Shown piece by piece: positions 33,959 to 42,519 of a stretch of DNA of 53,227 bases. A program made the translations under genes and the position numbers. The notes under the pieces are model-generated. The model had not been told where the DNA came from, did no database searches, and saw only the letters and a list, made by a program, of their open reading frames with translations. Location of the stretch: assembly GCA_038746285.1 (NCBI GenBank), contig JBCDKT010000027.1, positions 1 to 53,227 on the forward strand, written 5' to 3'. The DNA is from Bacteroidota bacterium (GTDB taxonomy: Bacteria > Bacteroidota > Rhodothermia > Rhodothermales > JANQRZ01). Every line of letters begins with the position of its first letter. The first letter of the stretch is position 1.

Positions 33959-35410
33959 ATGACTATCGCCTCTCTCCAGGACAAAAAGCTCGCTGAGCTG
34001 CAGCGCATCGCACGGGACCTCCGCGTTCAGGAGTACTCGCACCTGCGCCGCGAGGACCTGATCTACCAGATTCTGGAGGCCCACGCCCGGCGCCATGCGG
34101 AGCGCCCGGAGCCCAGGCCGAGCGTCACGGAGTCCGTCGAGCCTCTGGTGCGGAAGGAAGCGCCCGCCCGCCCGGCCGAGCGCGAGCAGCGCCCCCGGCG
34201 GACCGAGCGGCGCGGCCGGCACGCTCGCCCCCGGCAGCCGCTCTCCGACGACTACCCGGACTACATGCGGTCGTTCGACCCGTCGATGACGTCGCTCATC
34301 GGGATGATCCGCAAGGTGGGCGTGCTCGAGATCCTGCCGGACGGCTACGGCTTCCTCCGCTCGGCGGAGTTCAACTACCTCCCCTCGGCCGACGACATCT
34401 ACGTCTCGCCGAGCCAGATCAAGCGCTTCAACCTCCAGAAGGGCGACACCGTCGACGGCGAGATCCGGCCGCCGAAGGAGGGGCAGCGCTTCTTCGCGCT
34501 CATCCGCGTCAACTCGATCAACGGCAGCACGCCCGAGGGCATGGGCGAGCGCGTCGACTTCGACCACCTGACGCCGCTCTTCGCCCAGGAGGCGCTGAGC
34601 CTGGAGACCGAGCCCGACGAGGCGTCGACGCGGGTGATGGACCTCTTCTGCCCCATCGGCAAGGGGCAGCGCGGGCTGATCGTGGCGCAGCCCAAGACGG
34701 GCAAGACGATGCTGCTCCAGAAGATCGCCAACGCCGTCACGACCAACTACCCCGACGTCCACCTCCTCATCCTGCTCGTCGACGAGCGGCCCGAGGAGGT
34801 CACCGACTTCGAGCGCAACGTCGAGGGCGAGGTCATCGCCTCGACCTTCGACGAGGAGCCGGCGCGGCACGTCGAGGTGGCCGAGGTCGTGCTCGCCAAA
34901 GCCAAGCGCTACGTCGAGGGCGGGCAGGACGTGGTCGTGCTCCTCGACTCGATCACGCGCCTCGCGCGGGCGCACAACGCCATCTTCGCCGGGCAGAGCC
35001 GGACCATGTCGGGCGGCCTCGAAGCCGGCGCGCTGCGCGGGCCGAAGCGCTTCTTCGGCAGCGCCCGCGCCGTCGAGGAGGGCGGCTCGCTGACGATCAT
35101 CGGCACGGCGCTCGTCAACACCGGCTCCAAGATGGACGACGTGATCTTCGAGGAGTTCAAGGGCACCGGCAACATGGAGATGGTGCTCAGCCGCGACCTC
35201 GCCAACCGCCGCATCTACCCAGCGATCGACCTGCTGGCGAGCGGGACGCGCCGCGAGGAACTGCTCGTCCCCGAGGAGCGGCTCCAGCGCATCCACATCC
35301 TCCGCCGCTTCCTGGCCGACATGGACCCCGTCGAGGCCATGCCCTTCCTCCTCGACCGGATGCGCGGCACCGAGAGCAACACGGCCTTCCTGGAAGGGAT
35401 GAACAGTTAG
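33959..35410 (+). CDS. rho: Transcription termination factor Rho
   Basis: A 483-residue hexameric RNA helicase. The N-terminal Rho_N SAP-like helices ([19 protein letters not shown]) are followed by an Arg/Pro/Glu-rich linker at about 45-100, longer than in E. coli Rho and common in high-GC and Bacteroidota Rho proteins. The cold-shock RNA-binding domain ([15 protein letters not shown]), Walker A ([10 protein letters not shown]), Walker B with [14 protein letters not shown], the Q-loop/R-loop regions and [18 protein letters not shown] are intact. The linker may condense or bind RNA. A repeated GGAAGAGCGGA inverted pair is downstream. Confidence 0.96.
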   Translation: MTIASLQDKKLAELQRIARDLRVQEYSHLRREDLIYQILEAHARRHAERPEPRPSVTESVEPLVRKEAPARPAEREQRPRRTERRGRHARPRQPLSDDYPDYMRSFDPSMTSLIGMIRKVGVLEILPDGYGFLRSAEFNYLPSADDIYVSPSQIKRFNLQKGDTVDGEIRPPKEGQRFFALIRVNSINGSTPEGMGERVDFDHLTPLFAQEALSLETEPDEASTRVMDLFCPIGKGQRGLIVAQPKTGKTMLLQKIANAVTTNYPDVHLLILLVDERPEEVTDFERNVEGEVIASTFDEEPARHVEVAEVVLAKAKRYVEGGQDVVVLLDSITRLARAHNAIFAGQSRTMSGGLEAGALRGPKRFFGSARAVEEGGSLTIIGTALVNTGSKMDDVIFEEFKGTGNMEMVLSRDLANRRIYPAIDLLASGTRREELLVPEERLQRIHILRRFLADMDPVEAMPFLLDRMRGTESNTAFLEGMNS

Positions 35411-35422
35411 GAGCGGAGGACG

Positions 35423-35490
35423 GGAAGAGCGGAAGCGGGAAAGACGAGCGCGACGCTAAATCCTAGACGCTTCCGCTCGTCCGCTCTTCC
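35423..35490. repeat. Inverted repeat between rho and the MFS gene
   Basis: GGAAGAGCGGA (35423-35433) and TCCGCTCTTCC (35480-35490) are perfectly complementary, with a second pair CGGAAGCG/CGCTTCCG inside. Lying between two convergent genes it could act as a transcription barrier; no T-tract is present. Similar GGAGCGGAAGAGC words recur near 36848. Confidence 0.6.
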
Positions 35491-35494
35491 GTGC

Positions 35495-36778
35495 CTACCC
35501 AACCTCCGCCACTTCGGCGGCGACGGCGGCCTGCGCTTCCTCGGCGTCCGGCGTGCCCGGCTCGGGGAGAAAGCGCCACACGAGCGCGGCCATGAGCAGG
35601 ATCACGACGGCCGAGAGCAAGGTCGTCGAGCGGTAGCCCATCCCGGCGTAGGTCGCGCCCGCTAGGCTCGCGCCGAGGCCGGTCCCGATCTGCCCGATGG
35701 CGATCGTCAGCGAGAGGAGCGTGCCGCGCAGCTTGTCCGGCACGAGCGCCGTCAGGAGCGCCTGCAGCGGCGACATCCGCATCGAGAAGAGCCCCATGAT
35801 GGCGACGTAGAACGGGTAGGCCACCCACCGGTCCTCCACGGCGTAGGTCAGCGCCGCGATCACCACCGACAGGCCGAGGCACGACGCCAGGATCAGCGGC
35901 TTCCGCCCGATCCGGTCCGAGAGCGTCCCGGCCCACGGACCGACGAGCACGCTCACCGTGCCCCCGACGAGGAAGAGCGTCGCGATGAAGTCGATGGGCA
36001 CGCTGCCGACGGCGAACGGCTTGCCGAAGAGCGTGACGTCGAGCGAGAAGTTTGCCGTGAGCCACTGCGGGAGGTAGACCACGAGCAGGCTCAGGCTGAG
36101 GTACATCAGGAAGTAGGTCGCTGCCGCGGCCCGGACCGAGGCCGCGCCGAGAAGGTCGCGGTAGCGCCGGAGCGTGCCCAGGACCGTCACCTTGCCCGCG
36201 TCCAGCTCCACGTCCGGCTGCGGCACCACCTGCCAGATCAGCACGAACGCCACCGCCATCAGCGCGGCGAAGGCGAGAAACGGGAGCCGGAAGCCGGCCG
36301 CCGCCGCCAGCACGCGCCCCAGCGGAATCCCGATCACGAGCCCGAAGGCGACCCCGCTCATCACCCAGCCCGTCGCCCAGCCGCGCCGCTCGTACGGGAA
36401 GTAGTCGCCGACGTAGGACACGGCCGCGCCGCTGAGCATCCCCCCGGCGGCCCCGGCGAGGGCCCGGACGAGGAGCATGCCGGTGTAGCTCTGCACGAGG
36501 CCGTGCAGCGCCAGCATCGCCGCCAGCGCCCCCGACCCGAGCAGCAGCACCCGCCGCCGCCCGACCCGGTCCGAGATCGGCCCCATCACGACCGCCGCGA
36601 CGGCGAGCGTGAACGAGTAGACCGTCACGAGCGTCCCGCGCAGCGACTCCGGGATCGAGAGGGCGTCCCCGATGATGGGGAGGATCGGGGTGATGATGAT
36701 GGTCTGGCTCGCGGCCGTGAAGACCATCAGCCAGAGCGAGAAGAGGATGCCGTAGGTGCGGGGCGTAGCGCGGGCCAC
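35495..36778 (-). CDS. Major facilitator superfamily transporter
   Basis: A 427-residue membrane protein with twelve predicted spans and the MFS A-like loop GPISDRVGRRRVLLLGSG between spans 2 and 3, repeated as GTLSDRIGRKPLILAS between spans 8 and 9, marking the duplicated halves. GTG at 36778 (VARATPRTYGILF) places the start right before span 1; an upstream frame reaches 36883 without membrane or ribosome-site support. The fold suits a drug/H+ antiporter or sugar-type exporter of the YfcJ/Bcr kind; no substrate motif was seen. It diverges from the TonB-receptor gene and may share the 11-bp repeat array. Confidence 0.9.
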   Translation of the reverse strand: MARATPRTYGILFSLWLMVFTAASQTIIITPILPIIGDALSIPESLRGTLVTVYSFTLAVAAVVMGPISDRVGRRRVLLLGSGALAAMLALHGLVQSYTGMLLVRALAGAAGGMLSGAAVSYVGDYFPYERRGWATGWVMSGVAFGLVIGIPLGRVLAAAAGFRLPFLAFAALMAVAFVLIWQVVPQPDVELDAGKVTVLGTLRRYRDLLGAASVRAAAATYFLMYLSLSLLVVYLPQWLTANFSLDVTLFGKPFAVGSVPIDFIATLFLVGGTVSVLVGPWAGTLSDRIGRKPLILASCLGLSVVIAALTYAVEDRWVAYPFYVAIMGLFSMRMSPLQALLTALVPDKLRGTLLSLTIAIGQIGTGLGASLAGATYAGMGYRSTTLLSAVVILLMAALVWRFLPEPGTPDAEEAQAAVAAEVAEVG

Positions 36779-36940
36779 GTAGAAACCTGTTGGAACGAAG
36801 ACCCGGATAAGCCGGGGTCGGGGAAAAGTTGCAGGGCTCAGGGATGGAGGAGCGGAAGAGCTCAGGATGCGCCGCCGAGTCAACCCTCCCCGCTTCCGCT
36901 CTTTCCCGCTTCCGCCCCTTCACGCCGTCTCCGCGGCCGG

Positions 36941-36995
36941 GTAACACTACGGTAACACGCCCCTAACAGCGGGGTAATGTGAGCGCTCTAAGTTG
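36941..36995 (+). promoter_or_regulatory. PhoB-like operator: four 7-mers at 11-bp period plus -10 box
   Basis: GTAACAC (36941), GTAACAC (36952), CTAACAG (36963) and GTAATGT (36974) are spaced exactly 11 bp, as OmpR/PhoB-family response regulators bind. TAAGTTG at 36989-36995 begins 9 bp after the last repeat and would be the -10 box, the array standing in for the -35. The TonB-receptor gene starts 75 nt further on. A second array of the same build is at 41597. Confidence 0.65.
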
Positions 36996-37070
36996 CGAGT
37001 TCTGAGTGGAAGTGGGGCTTCCACTCGCCTCCCATAGACAGCTCTCCTCCCACAACCTGGAGCGAACCCC

Positions 37071-39938
37071 ATGCTTACTCCCATGCTTGTCGTGCGCCGT
37101 GCGCACATTCTCCTGTCAGCCGCCGTCGCGCTGACGCTCCTCCTCGCCACGCCGGCCGTGTTCGGTCAGACCGGTACAATTGCCGGGGTCGTCGTAGACC
37201 AGGACCTCGGCGAGACGCTCATCGGCGTCAACGTGCTCGTCGAGGAACTCGGCACCGGGGCCGCTACCGGCCTCGACGGTGATTACCGGATCGCCGGCGT
37301 CCCGGCCGGGACCTACACCCTCGTCGTCTCCTACCTCGGCTACAACACGCAGCGCGTCACGGGCGTCGCCGTGACCGAGGGCACTACGACCGTCGACGTC
37401 GCGCTCACCGAAGAGACACTCGAACTCGAAGGTGAGGTCGTGGTCGAGGCGCGGGCGCTGCGCAACAACGAGGCGACGCTGCTCCGGGACCGCCAGAAGG
37501 CGGCCGGGCTGAGCGACGCCGTCTCCGCCGAGACCATCTCCCGCAGCGGCTCCTCGAACGCCGCCGACGCGATGGAGAAGGTGACGGGCGCGAGCGTTCA
37601 GGACGGGCGCTACATCTACGTCCGCGGCCTCGGCGACCGCTACATGAACACCCAACTCAACGGGGCCACGCTCCCGAGCTCGGACCCGGACCGCAACGCC
37701 GTCCCACTCGACCTCTTCCCCGGCGGGCTGCTCGACAACATTGTCACCTCGAAGACCTTCACGCCCGACAAGCCCGGCGACTTCACCGGCGGCTCGGTCA
37801 ACATTGCCACGAAGTCGTTCCCCGACCAGCTTACGCTCGGGTTCTCCTCGTCGATGTCGGTCAACACGAACGCCGCGCCGGGCAGCGACATCCTGGCCGT
37901 GCCCGACGGCCTCGGCGTGCTCGGCACCTCGGACAACGACCTCCCGGCGGCGCTCGAAAACGGCGACGTGCCGACGATCGGCGAGACGTTCGGCAACGCG
38001 GCTGAGGCGCAGGAGCTGGACCGCCTCTCCCGGTCCTTCAACGCGTCGATGGCCCCGGCCGTCAGCGCCGCCCCCGTCGCGCAGAGCTACAGCTTCTCGC
38101 TCGGCAACCGAACCGAACTGGCCGGCCGTCCACTGGGCTTCATCGCCTCGGCCAACTGGAGCCGCAGCACCTCGGCCTACGACGACGGGCGCTTCGGGCA
38201 GTTCTCGCTGCCCGGCAGCGGCGACGGCGTGACCGAACTCACCTCGGACCTCCGCCTGACCGATCAGGCCGGCAGCGAGGAGGTCCTCTGGGGCGGGCTG
38301 GCGAACCTCTCGTACCGCCCGGCGCAGCGCCACGAACTCGGGCTGAACGTGCTCTACAACCGCAGCGCGTCGCAGAGCGCCCGCCTCCGCACCGGGGCCT
38401 TCCCGCGCGACCTCTCGGCGGACCAGGTCTTCGAGACGCGTGCCCTCGAAACGATTGAGCGGACGCTGGCCTCCGCGCAGCTTCGCGGCGAGCACGCCTT
38501 CTCGGACCGCGGCGTGCAGGCCGAGTGGAACGCCTCGCTCGCCCGCTCGGCGCAGGACGAGCCGGACCTCCGCTTCTTCTCCAACCACTTCACGCCGGGC
38601 GCGGCCGACACGTCGTTCACGATCGCCGCCAACCTCTACCCCGAGCCGACGCGCTACTTCCGCGACCTCGAAGAGAACAGCGCAACCGCCAACCTCGACG
38701 TGACCGTACCTGTCCGGCTCTTCGGCCGCGCGGTCCGGGTCAAGACCGGCGGCTCGTTCCTGGCGAAGGGCCGCACGTTCCGTGAGCGCCGCTACGAATA
38801 CCAGCGCAACGTCAACCAGCTCGTCTATTCCGGCGACGAGGACGCCTTCTTCGGCGACCAGAACGTCGGCATCATCGGGCAGGACGACGACGGCCGGCCG
38901 GTCTTCGGGAACTACCTCGTGGACCTCTCGACGCCGCGCAACAACTACGACGGCCGCCAGACGGTCGCGGCCGGGTACGGGATGGTCGACGCCGCGGTCA
39001 CGGACCGGCTCCGCCTCATCGCCGGCGCGCGCGTTGAGACGACCGACATTGAGGTCGAGAACCTCGCGGCCCAGCGAGACCGGGGCACGATCAGCGAGGT
39101 CGACGTGCTGCCGTCGCTGAGCAGCGTCTACGCGCTCTCGGACCGGATGAACGTCCGTGCCGCCTACGGCCGAACGCTCGCCCGTCCGACGTTCCGCGAG
39201 TTCGCGCCCTACACCACCTACGACTTCGTCGAGAACCTGATCTACGTCGGCAACACGGACCTCGAGCGCTCGCTCGTCGACAACGTCGACCTGCGCTGGG
39301 AGTGGTTCTTCCAGCCCGGCCAGATCGTCGCCGTGAGCGGGTTCTTCAAGCAGTTCGACGGCCCCATCGAGCGCGTCATCCGGTCGGCCGCGACCAACCT
39401 CGAGGTCGAGTTCAACAACCTCGAATCGGCGCAGGTCTACGGGCTGGAGATGGAAGCCCGGACGGGGCTGGGCTTCGCCGGCCGCGCCCTCCGTCACTTC
39501 CAGGCCGGGGCCAACCTCACGCTCGTCCAGTCGGTCGTCGACATCGACGCCGCAGAGCTGGCCCAGATCCGCGCCAGCAACCCCGAGGCCGACGACACGC
39601 GCTCGCTCCAGGGCCAGTCGCCCTACGTGGTCAACCTCGACTTCGGGTACGAGAACCTCGAGCGCGGCACGGCCATCAGCCTCTTCTTCAACGTCTTCGG
39701 CGAGCGGCTCTACGCCGTCGCTCGGGGCGGGGCCCCGAACTACTTCGAGCAGCCGCGCAGCGTGCTCGACGTGGTCGCCTCGCAGGAGGTGGGGCGCGGC
39801 TTCACCGTCAAGCTCTCGGCCAAGAACCTCCTCGACGCGCGCTACGAGATCGTGCAGACGTTCCGGGGCCGCGACTTCGTCAACCGGGGCTACAGCCAGG
39901 GCCGGGCGTTCTCGCTCGGCGTGAGCTACAGCCTCTAA
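37071..39938 (+). CDS. TonB-dependent outer-membrane receptor
   Basis: A 955-residue receptor. The signal peptide (about 1-33, ending VFGQ) is followed by a carboxypeptidase-regulatory-like domain (GTIAGVVVDQDLGETLIGVNV to about residue 115), the plug domain (about 140-250, GASVQDGRYIYVRGLGDRYMNTQLNG) and a 22-stranded barrel ending in a typical aromatic C-terminus (AFSLGVSYSL). The plug and TonB-box region belong to the group that works with a separate surface lipoprotein. The next gene encodes such a lipoprotein, 60 bp on. The upstream operator suggests control by phosphate limitation; the substrate is unknown. Confidence 0.93.
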   Translation: MLTPMLVVRRAHILLSAAVALTLLLATPAVFGQTGTIAGVVVDQDLGETLIGVNVLVEELGTGAATGLDGDYRIAGVPAGTYTLVVSYLGYNTQRVTGVAVTEGTTTVDVALTEETLELEGEVVVEARALRNNEATLLRDRQKAAGLSDAVSAETISRSGSSNAADAMEKVTGASVQDGRYIYVRGLGDRYMNTQLNGATLPSSDPDRNAVPLDLFPGGLLDNIVTSKTFTPDKPGDFTGGSVNIATKSFPDQLTLGFSSSMSVNTNAAPGSDILAVPDGLGVLGTSDNDLPAALENGDVPTIGETFGNAAEAQELDRLSRSFNASMAPAVSAAPVAQSYSFSLGNRTELAGRPLGFIASANWSRSTSAYDDGRFGQFSLPGSGDGVTELTSDLRLTDQAGSEEVLWGGLANLSYRPAQRHELGLNVLYNRSASQSARLRTGAFPRDLSADQVFETRALETIERTLASAQLRGEHAFSDRGVQAEWNASLARSAQDEPDLRFFSNHFTPGAADTSFTIAANLYPEPTRYFRDLEENSATANLDVTVPVRLFGRAVRVKTGGSFLAKGRTFRERRYEYQRNVNQLVYSGDEDAFFGDQNVGIIGQDDDGRPVFGNYLVDLSTPRNNYDGRQTVAAGYGMVDAAVTDRLRLIAGARVETTDIEVENLAAQRDRGTISEVDVLPSLSSVYALSDRMNVRAAYGRTLARPTFREFAPYTTYDFVENLIYVGNTDLERSLVDNVDLRWEWFFQPGQIVAVSGFFKQFDGPIERVIRSAATNLEVEFNNLESAQVYGLEMEARTGLGFAGRALRHFQAGANLTLVQSVVDIDAAELAQIRASNPEADDTRSLQGQSPYVVNLDFGYENLERGTAISLFFNVFGERLYAVARGGAPNYFEQPRSVLDVVASQEVGRGFTVKLSAKNLLDARYEIVQTFRGRDFVNRGYSQGRAFSLGVSYSL

Positions 39939-39998
39939 CCGCGTCCGGTGTGCCGGCCCCAGGTGGGTGCGGCGGATGCCTCCCATCGACCCTTCATC

Positions 39999-41480
39999 AT
40001 GACCCACACCATGACCACACGCCTGAAACGCCTCACGGCCCTCACCGCCCTCGCGCTCCTCGCCTTCACCGGCGTCGGCTGCGACAGCGACGGCGACGAG
40101 GACCCGCCCGAGGAGACCTTCACGCTCTACGAAGCCTTCTCTGGCCCCGCGGGCGACGGCGTCCGCATCACCGACCGCGGTGAGGGCACGGGCTCCCGCA
40201 CGCTCTCGGCCGACACCACGTACTACCTCAGCGGGTTCGTCTTCGTCAACAGCGGCCAGACGCTCACGGTTGAGGCAGGCACAGTCGTGCGCGGCTTGCC
40301 GGGCGCGGGCGAGGACGCCTCGGCACTCATCGTCGCCCAGGGCGGGCGGATCGAGGCCAGCGGCACGGCCACCAACCCGATCATCTTCACGAGTGCCGGT
40401 GACGACGTGACCAACCCGAACGACATCCCGGCTGGCACGAGCGGCCTCTGGGGCGGCGTCATCCTCCTCGGCAACGCACCGACGAACACGACGCCCGCTG
40501 TCGTGTCGATCGAGGGTATTCCGACGACCGAAGCGCGCGGCAGCTACGGCGGCAGCAGCGCAGCCGACAACTCCGGCACGCTTCGCTACGCATCGATCCG
40601 CTACGGCGGCACCGACATCGGCGCGGGCAACGAGATCAACGGCCTCACCCTCGGCGGCGTCGGCTCGGGTACGACGGTCGAGTTCGTCGAGGTCTTCGGC
40701 AATGCCGACGACGGCGTCGAGTTCTTCGGCGGCACGGTCAACACGAAGTACCTCGCCGTCGCCTTCGTCGGCGACGACTCGTTCGACACCGATCAGGGTT
40801 ACGTCGGCGACAACCAGTTCTGGTTTGCCGTCCAGTCGGCGACGACCGGCAACCGTGCCGGCGAGCACGACGGCGGCGATGCCGACCTCGGCGGCGAGGA
40901 CGCCACGCCGTTCTCGACGGTCCGGGTCTCGAACGCGACCTACATCGGCTCCGGCGCGGCCTCGGGCAACGACGACAACGACCGCGTCCTCGAAGTCCGG
41001 GACAACGCAGCGGTGGAGTTCCACAACTCGATCTTCACCGACTTCGCCGACGGCGGCATCCGCATCGAGGACCTCGCCGACGCCGCGGCCCAGGACAGCC
41101 GCGCCCGCTTCGACGCGGGCGACTTCGCTTTCCAGAACAACTACTGGTTCGGCTTCGGGGCTGGCGGTGACCTGGAGAGCCTCATCGACCTCACCAAGAT
41201 CGAAGACAGCGACGACGACGTGGACCCGGCCTTCCGCGCGACGCTCGCCGGTGCCCTCGTCGCTGGCGGCAACGTCCTCGTCGATCCTCAGCTTGCTGGC
41301 ATCAGCCGCTCGGCCGACGGCGGCCTCAACCCGACGCTCGCCGCCGGGAGCCCCGCCCTCACCGGGGCCGAGATCCCGACGGGCGACTTCGAGAGCGTGC
41401 CCTACGTCGGAGCCTTCGGGGCGACCAACTGGCTCAAGGGCTGGACGGCGCTCGACGCCCTCGGCTATCTCGCTGACTAG
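39999..41480 (+). CDS. Right-handed beta-helix surface lipoprotein paired with TonB receptor
   Basis: A 493-residue lipoprotein with a signal peptide ending FTGVGC (Cys about residue 30) and an acidic Asp/Glu tether (DSDGDEDPPEE). The rest has repeated short strands (TLTVEAGTVVRG, GGRIEASGTATNPIIFTS, LRYASIRYGG, VEFVEVFGNADDGVEFFGG) of a right-handed parallel beta-helix, with several Asp/Asn-rich turns that could bind calcium. Proteins of this type are commonly encoded next to a TonB receptor in Bacteroidota; I know no proven ligand. ATG at 39999 or 40011 are both possible. A hairpin terminator follows. Confidence 0.8.
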   Translation: MTHTMTTRLKRLTALTALALLAFTGVGCDSDGDEDPPEETFTLYEAFSGPAGDGVRITDRGEGTGSRTLSADTTYYLSGFVFVNSGQTLTVEAGTVVRGLPGAGEDASALIVAQGGRIEASGTATNPIIFTSAGDDVTNPNDIPAGTSGLWGGVILLGNAPTNTTPAVVSIEGIPTTEARGSYGGSSAADNSGTLRYASIRYGGTDIGAGNEINGLTLGGVGSGTTVEFVEVFGNADDGVEFFGGTVNTKYLAVAFVGDDSFDTDQGYVGDNQFWFAVQSATTGNRAGEHDGGDADLGGEDATPFSTVRVSNATYIGSGAASGNDDNDRVLEVRDNAAVEFHNSIFTDFADGGIRIEDLADAAAQDSRARFDAGDFAFQNNYWFGFGAGGDLESLIDLTKIEDSDDDVDPAFRATLAGALVAGGNVLVDPQLAGISRSADGGLNPTLAAGSPALTGAEIPTGDFESVPYVGAFGATNWLKGWTALDALGYLAD

Positions 41481-41538
41481 GTAGGACCGTTAAGCACGAC
41501 TGCGGCACCTGTGCTGTACCGCCCGGTATGGCCAGCCC

Positions 41539-41582
41539 GGACGCCGGTTTCCTCGTGGGAGGGGAGCCGGCGTCCTTCGTTT
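41539..41582 (+). terminator. Terminator after the TonB receptor/lipoprotein pair
   Basis: GGACGCCGG (41539-41547) pairs perfectly with CCGGCGTCC (41567-41575), followed by TTCGTTT. It separates this pair from the PlcP-like operon. Confidence 0.75.
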
Positions 41583-41596
41583 AGGGCGGCTGTTTC

Positions 41597-41651
41597 GTAA
41601 TGTGCCGTTATTGTCACGGTAATCTAGCCGTCACAGTGGCGCCCTACCATA
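41597..41651 (+). promoter_or_regulatory. Second PhoB-like operator array with -10 box
   Basis: GTAATGT (41597), TTATTGT (41608), GTAATCT (41619) and GTCACAG (41630) repeat exactly every 11 bp, as at 36941-36980. A TA-starting box (TACCATA, 41645-41651) begins 9 bp after the last repeat, the same spacing as at the first array. The PlcP-like gene begins 42 nt later. Confidence 0.65.
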
Positions 41652-41693
41652 GCCCCAGACGAACCTCAGCCCGACCTCTCTGGGGCAGCGCCT

Positions 41694-42506
41694 ATGACGA
41701 CGCGGTATTTCCGCACCATCTGGATCTCCGACCTCCACCTCGGCACGCGCGGCTGCCAGGCCGACGCCGTGCTCGACTTCCTCCGCCACACCGACTCCGA
41801 GCGGCTCTACCTCGTCGGCGACCTCGTCGACGGCTGGGCGCTCCGGCGCGGCTGGCACTGGCCGCAGGCCCACAACGACGTGGTGCAGAAGCTCCTGCGC
41901 AAGGCGCGCAAGGGCACCCAGGTCGTCTACGTCCCCGGCAACCACGACGACTTCGCGCACCACTTCACCGGCCTCACCTTCGGCGAGATCGAGATCACGC
42001 GCGACGCCTTCCACGACACCGCCGACGGCCGCATCCTCCTAGTCCTTCACGGCGACCAGTTCGACGGGGCCGTGCGGCTGGCCCCGTGGCTCTCGCACGT
42101 CGGCGCGCGGGCCTACGAAGCGACCCTCGCGCTCAACACGGGCATCAACCGCGCGCGCCGGGCCTTCGGCCGGCCGTACTGGTCGCTGGCGGGCTACCTG
42201 AAGGGCAAGACCAAGAAAGCGGTGCAGTACGTCGCCGGCTTCGAGGAAGCGGTCGCCCGGCGCGCGCGCGAGCGCGACGTGGACGGCATCGTCTGCGGGC
42301 ACATCCACAAGGCCGAGCTGCGGCCCATCGGCGGCATCCTCTACGCCAACTGCGGCGACTGGGTGGAGAGCTGCACGGCGCTCGTCGAGCACGACGACGG
42401 CCGCCTCGAGCTCGTCCGCTGGCCGGCGTTGCCCGAGGCTGAGGGCCTCACCGGCGACGGCCTCGCCACGGGCCTTCCGGTCCTCGACACCCCCCGCCCG
42501 AGCTGA
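41694..42506 (+). CDS. plcP: PlcP-like phospholipase C (calcineurin-like metallophosphoesterase)
   Basis: A 270-residue metallophosphoesterase. Metal-binding motifs: SDLHLG with Asp13 and His15, VGDLVDGW, PGNHDD, a His in LHGDQFDG, and CGHIHKAE. Besides these it carries the long landmarks of alphaproteobacterial PlcP (SMc00171 type): TRGCQAD, WALRRGWHWPQ, NDVVQKLLRKARKGT, NTGINRARR and NCGDWVESCTALVEHDDG. PlcP releases diacylglycerol from phosphatidylcholine-type lipids under phosphate starvation. Automatic annotation often calls it a UDP-diacylglucosamine diphosphatase (LpxH-like), an alternative. The next gene is a glycosyltransferase, as in known plcP operons, and an 11-bp repeat array precedes it. 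Confidence 0.82.
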   Translation: MTTRYFRTIWISDLHLGTRGCQADAVLDFLRHTDSERLYLVGDLVDGWALRRGWHWPQAHNDVVQKLLRKARKGTQVVYVPGNHDDFAHHFTGLTFGEIEITRDAFHDTADGRILLVLHGDQFDGAVRLAPWLSHVGARAYEATLALNTGINRARRAFGRPYWSLAGYLKGKTKKAVQYVAGFEEAVARRARERDVDGIVCGHIHKAELRPIGGILYANCGDWVESCTALVEHDDGRLELVRWPALPEAEGLTGDGLATGLPVLDTPRPS

Positions 42507-42519
42507 GACTTCCGACTCC

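Noticed and set aside
37116-41024. Very long antisense reading frame over the TonB receptor and lipoprotein
   Set aside because: Arg/Glu/Val-rich shadow typical of high-GC DNA; the plus-strand genes have clear domains and signal peptides.
41694-42506. LpxH (UDP-diacylglucosamine diphosphatase) as the first choice
   Set aside because: Length, sequence landmarks and the following glycosyltransferase fit PlcP better; the alternative is kept in the entry because activity cannot be seen.
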